A stretch of 64,000 nt of DNA from Heligmosomoides polygyrus polygyrus (Eukaryota > Nematoda > Chromadorea > Rhabditida > Heligmosomidae): positions 10,554,332-10,618,331 of the forward strand of contig OX377201.1 of the NCBI GenBank assembly GCA_947396885.1, read 5' to 3'. A program made the position numbers and the translations under genes. Below, piece by piece: positions 62,532 through 64,000 of the stretch. The notes under the pieces are model-generated. The model saw only the letters and a list, made by a program, of their open reading frames with translations. It made no database searches and was not told the origin of the DNA. The number at the start of each line of letters is the position of its first letter. Within the stretch, counting starts at the first letter, position 1.

Positions 62532-63284
62532 CTTTTGGCACTATTGTACTTTCACAACTCCACGGGTCGAGGAGAAGTCGAAAAAAAAATTCGCCCGAAC
62601 TTCGTCTAGGGGTTATTTGGGGTGCTGATCACAAATACGACATCCGTTTTTCGTTTTACGCTGGAGTACGGTAGGTTACGGTAGGTGCGGGTGACTAAGG
62701 CTGCCAAGGTCATTGTCACCGATTTCGGCCAAACTTCGTCTAGGGGGTTATTAGGGGTGCTGATCAAAAATATGACATCCGTTTTTCGTTTTACGCTGGA
62801 GTACGGTAGGTTACGGTAGGTGCGGGTAATCGCTGACAGCCTCAGTCACCCGTACCAACCGTAACCTAACGCACTCCAGTGTAAAACGGAAAACAGATCT
62901 CAAATTCGTGATCAGCACCCCAAACAACCTCCCTAGGCGAAGTTTGGGCGAAATCGGTGACCATGACCTGGGCAGCCTTAGTAAGCCGTACCTACCGTAA
63001 CCTACCGTACTTCAGCGTAATACCAAAAACGGATGTCATATTCGTGGTCAGCATCCCAAATAACCCTCCTAGACGAAGTTTGGGCGAAATCGGTGATCAT
63101 GACCTTGACAGCCTTAGTCACCCGCACCTACCATAACCTACCGTAATTGGTCGTTATTTTGATAACGGATCTCAGATTCGTGATCAGCACCCCAAATAAC
63201 CCCCATAGCCGAAGTTTGGACGAAATTTTTTTTCGACCTCTCCTCGACCCTTGGAGTTGTGAAAGTACAATAGTGCCGAACTTT
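62532..63284. mobile_element. Palindromic element with internal 125-bp tandem units
   Basis: The ends CACTATTGTACTTTCACAAC and its complement GTTGTGAAAGTACAATAGTG are inverted. Internal units (GTACGGTAGGTTACGGTAGG, GGGGTGCTGATCACRAATMTG, CCAAACTTCGTCTAGGGGG) run forward in the left half and reverse in the right half, switching near 62,840. Related pieces lie at 34,640-34,870 and 46,926-47,560. Confidence 0.8.
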
Positions 63285-63339
63285 TTAGCTATGCAAGAAA
63301 CTATTTTAGTAAAAGGTCAAATTCAGCTTAATGTTCTTA

Positions 63340-63411
63340 GAAAGTTTATAAATTTGTTGCTATGTCTAGAATGTTATACTTGTACAATATACATTCTTCG
63401 AGTGTATGGAA

Positions 63412-63442
<31 letters not shown>

Positions 63443-63830
63443 ATACATCTGTTGATATTACTGACAATAAATTCTTTATTAAACCTGTTATTTACAAGAA
63501 CATTATAAAAATCTTTTAATTTATCACGAAAATATTCAAATCTAGAGCAGGCATTGGCTATTCTAAGGATTTGTGTGTATATGACGTTACGTTTAACTCT
63601 AATAGAAACTTCAGAATCCATGTGTGGAAACCTTTTAACTTTGAGGTTAAAATAAACTGTTTAATTGCACAACATGGTTTCTATTTGGCTATTTATAATT
63701 TTTAAGGATAGGTCTAGATATTTGCATGTGTGTTCAGTAGTATGTGTCTTTTTAAAGGCAAATGTGTTTTTGTACACTAATCCAAGTGTCTTGTCTATGA
63801 TGTCTTCAGTTAAGTTATGAACTACAAGCG
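63340..63830 (-). mobile_element. PLE-like reverse transcriptase C-terminal fragment
   Basis: Two minus-strand stretches join across one stop: CKYLDLSLKIINSQIETML then NLKVKRFPHMDSEVSI, then VIYTQILRIANACSRFEYF and DKLKDFYNVLVNNRFNKE. The 'YTQ.LR.A..CS....F' block and the 'L...L..R.F' block are typical of the tail of Penelope-type and related reverse transcriptases. Followed by (AAAT)n at 63,409-63,445 on the plus strand. The catalytic core is not in the window. Confidence 0.6.
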
Positions 63831-63856
63831 CTCCGACACGCCTGTCGGCGTGTCTC
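63831..63856. repeat. Short hairpin repeat (second copy)
   Basis: GACACGCC at 63,835-63,842 and GGCGTGTC at 63,847-63,854 with a 4-nt loop, plus the preceding CTCC and following TC, as at 10,156-10,195. Confidence 0.6.
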
Positions 63857-64000
63857 ACATATCGTAATCCGCTAAGCGATAAGTCACAAATCGGTAATTT
63901 GATCGATATCGATCGATGGTGATTTACACTTCCAAAACGAGCCTCATAATCGTGTTCAGCGACCTCGATTACCCCCAGGGCTTAAGTTGGCGACGTGTTC

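Noticed and set aside
1..64000. CRISPR arrays, bacterial operons or integrated phage
   Set aside because: Tandem repeats here lack regular unique spacers, and all recognisable genes are spliced eukaryotic genes or retro/DNA transposons.

Overview
This window looks like a piece of a strongylid-type (hookworm-like) nematode genome. The evidence is indirect: a seven-transmembrane chemoreceptor gene of the nematode Sra/Srab/Srb/Sre kind, RTE-type LINE fragments of a sort very common in strongylid assemblies, many mariner remnants, Penelope-like (PLE) fragments with a GIY-YIG domain, spliced genes with 60-80 nt introns, and about 29 copies of one tRNA-derived SINE. No bacterial, plasmid or CRISPR features are visible. 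I had no database access, so family names rest on motifs and sequence memory.

Two host genes can be rebuilt from splice signals and reading phase. (1) A chemoreceptor gene on the + strand runs from about 37,146 to 50,727. It has seven exons with fully consistent phases and codes for about 321 residues. Its true first exon, with the start codon, was not found. Its three large introns (4.8, 1.8 and 5.7 kb) are filled with SINEs, mariners, a non-LTR retrotransposon piece, a PLE piece and an interrupted LINE. (2) A minus-strand gene runs from 61,418 down to 55,889. It has five phase-consistent exons (210 codons plus stop), is open at its 5' side, and its family is not recognised.

Layout. 0.7-1.9 kb: 5'-truncated RTE LINE. 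2.2-5.3 kb: SINEs, 48-bp tandem repeats and a purine-rich minisatellite. 5.46-6.73 kb: foldback element with internal tandem repeats and a long perfect hairpin. 7.2-12 kb: SINE, degenerate satellite, a long-arm palindromic element, a mariner tail and a pyrimidine-rich copy of the minisatellite in reverse orientation. 12-22 kb: SINEs, a tRNA-like palindrome, an AT-rich repeat, a LINE tail and mariner remnants. 22-29 kb: mariners, one carrying a SINE insertion with target duplication, and tRNA-like repeats. 28.7-31.3 kb: large palindromic complex around a PLE GIY-YIG domain. 31.6-35.1 kb: a possible exon, a mariner and a nested palindrome. 37-51 kb: chemoreceptor gene. 51.5-52.8 kb: foldback. 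53.1-55.8 kb: nested element with three or four layers. 55.9-61.4 kb: minus-strand gene. 62.5-64 kb: palindromic repeat and a PLE reverse transcriptase tail.

The dominant theme is palindromy. At least seven elements of 0.3-2.7 kb are built from long inverted arms, several with tRNA-like (Pol III promoter-like) segments inside the arms. The SINE layer is relatively young where insertions can be dated: several copies have 8-12 bp target-site duplications and interrupt older LINE and mariner sequence. One SINE remnant ends immediately before the splice acceptor of a chemoreceptor exon and appears to supply its pyrimidine tract.
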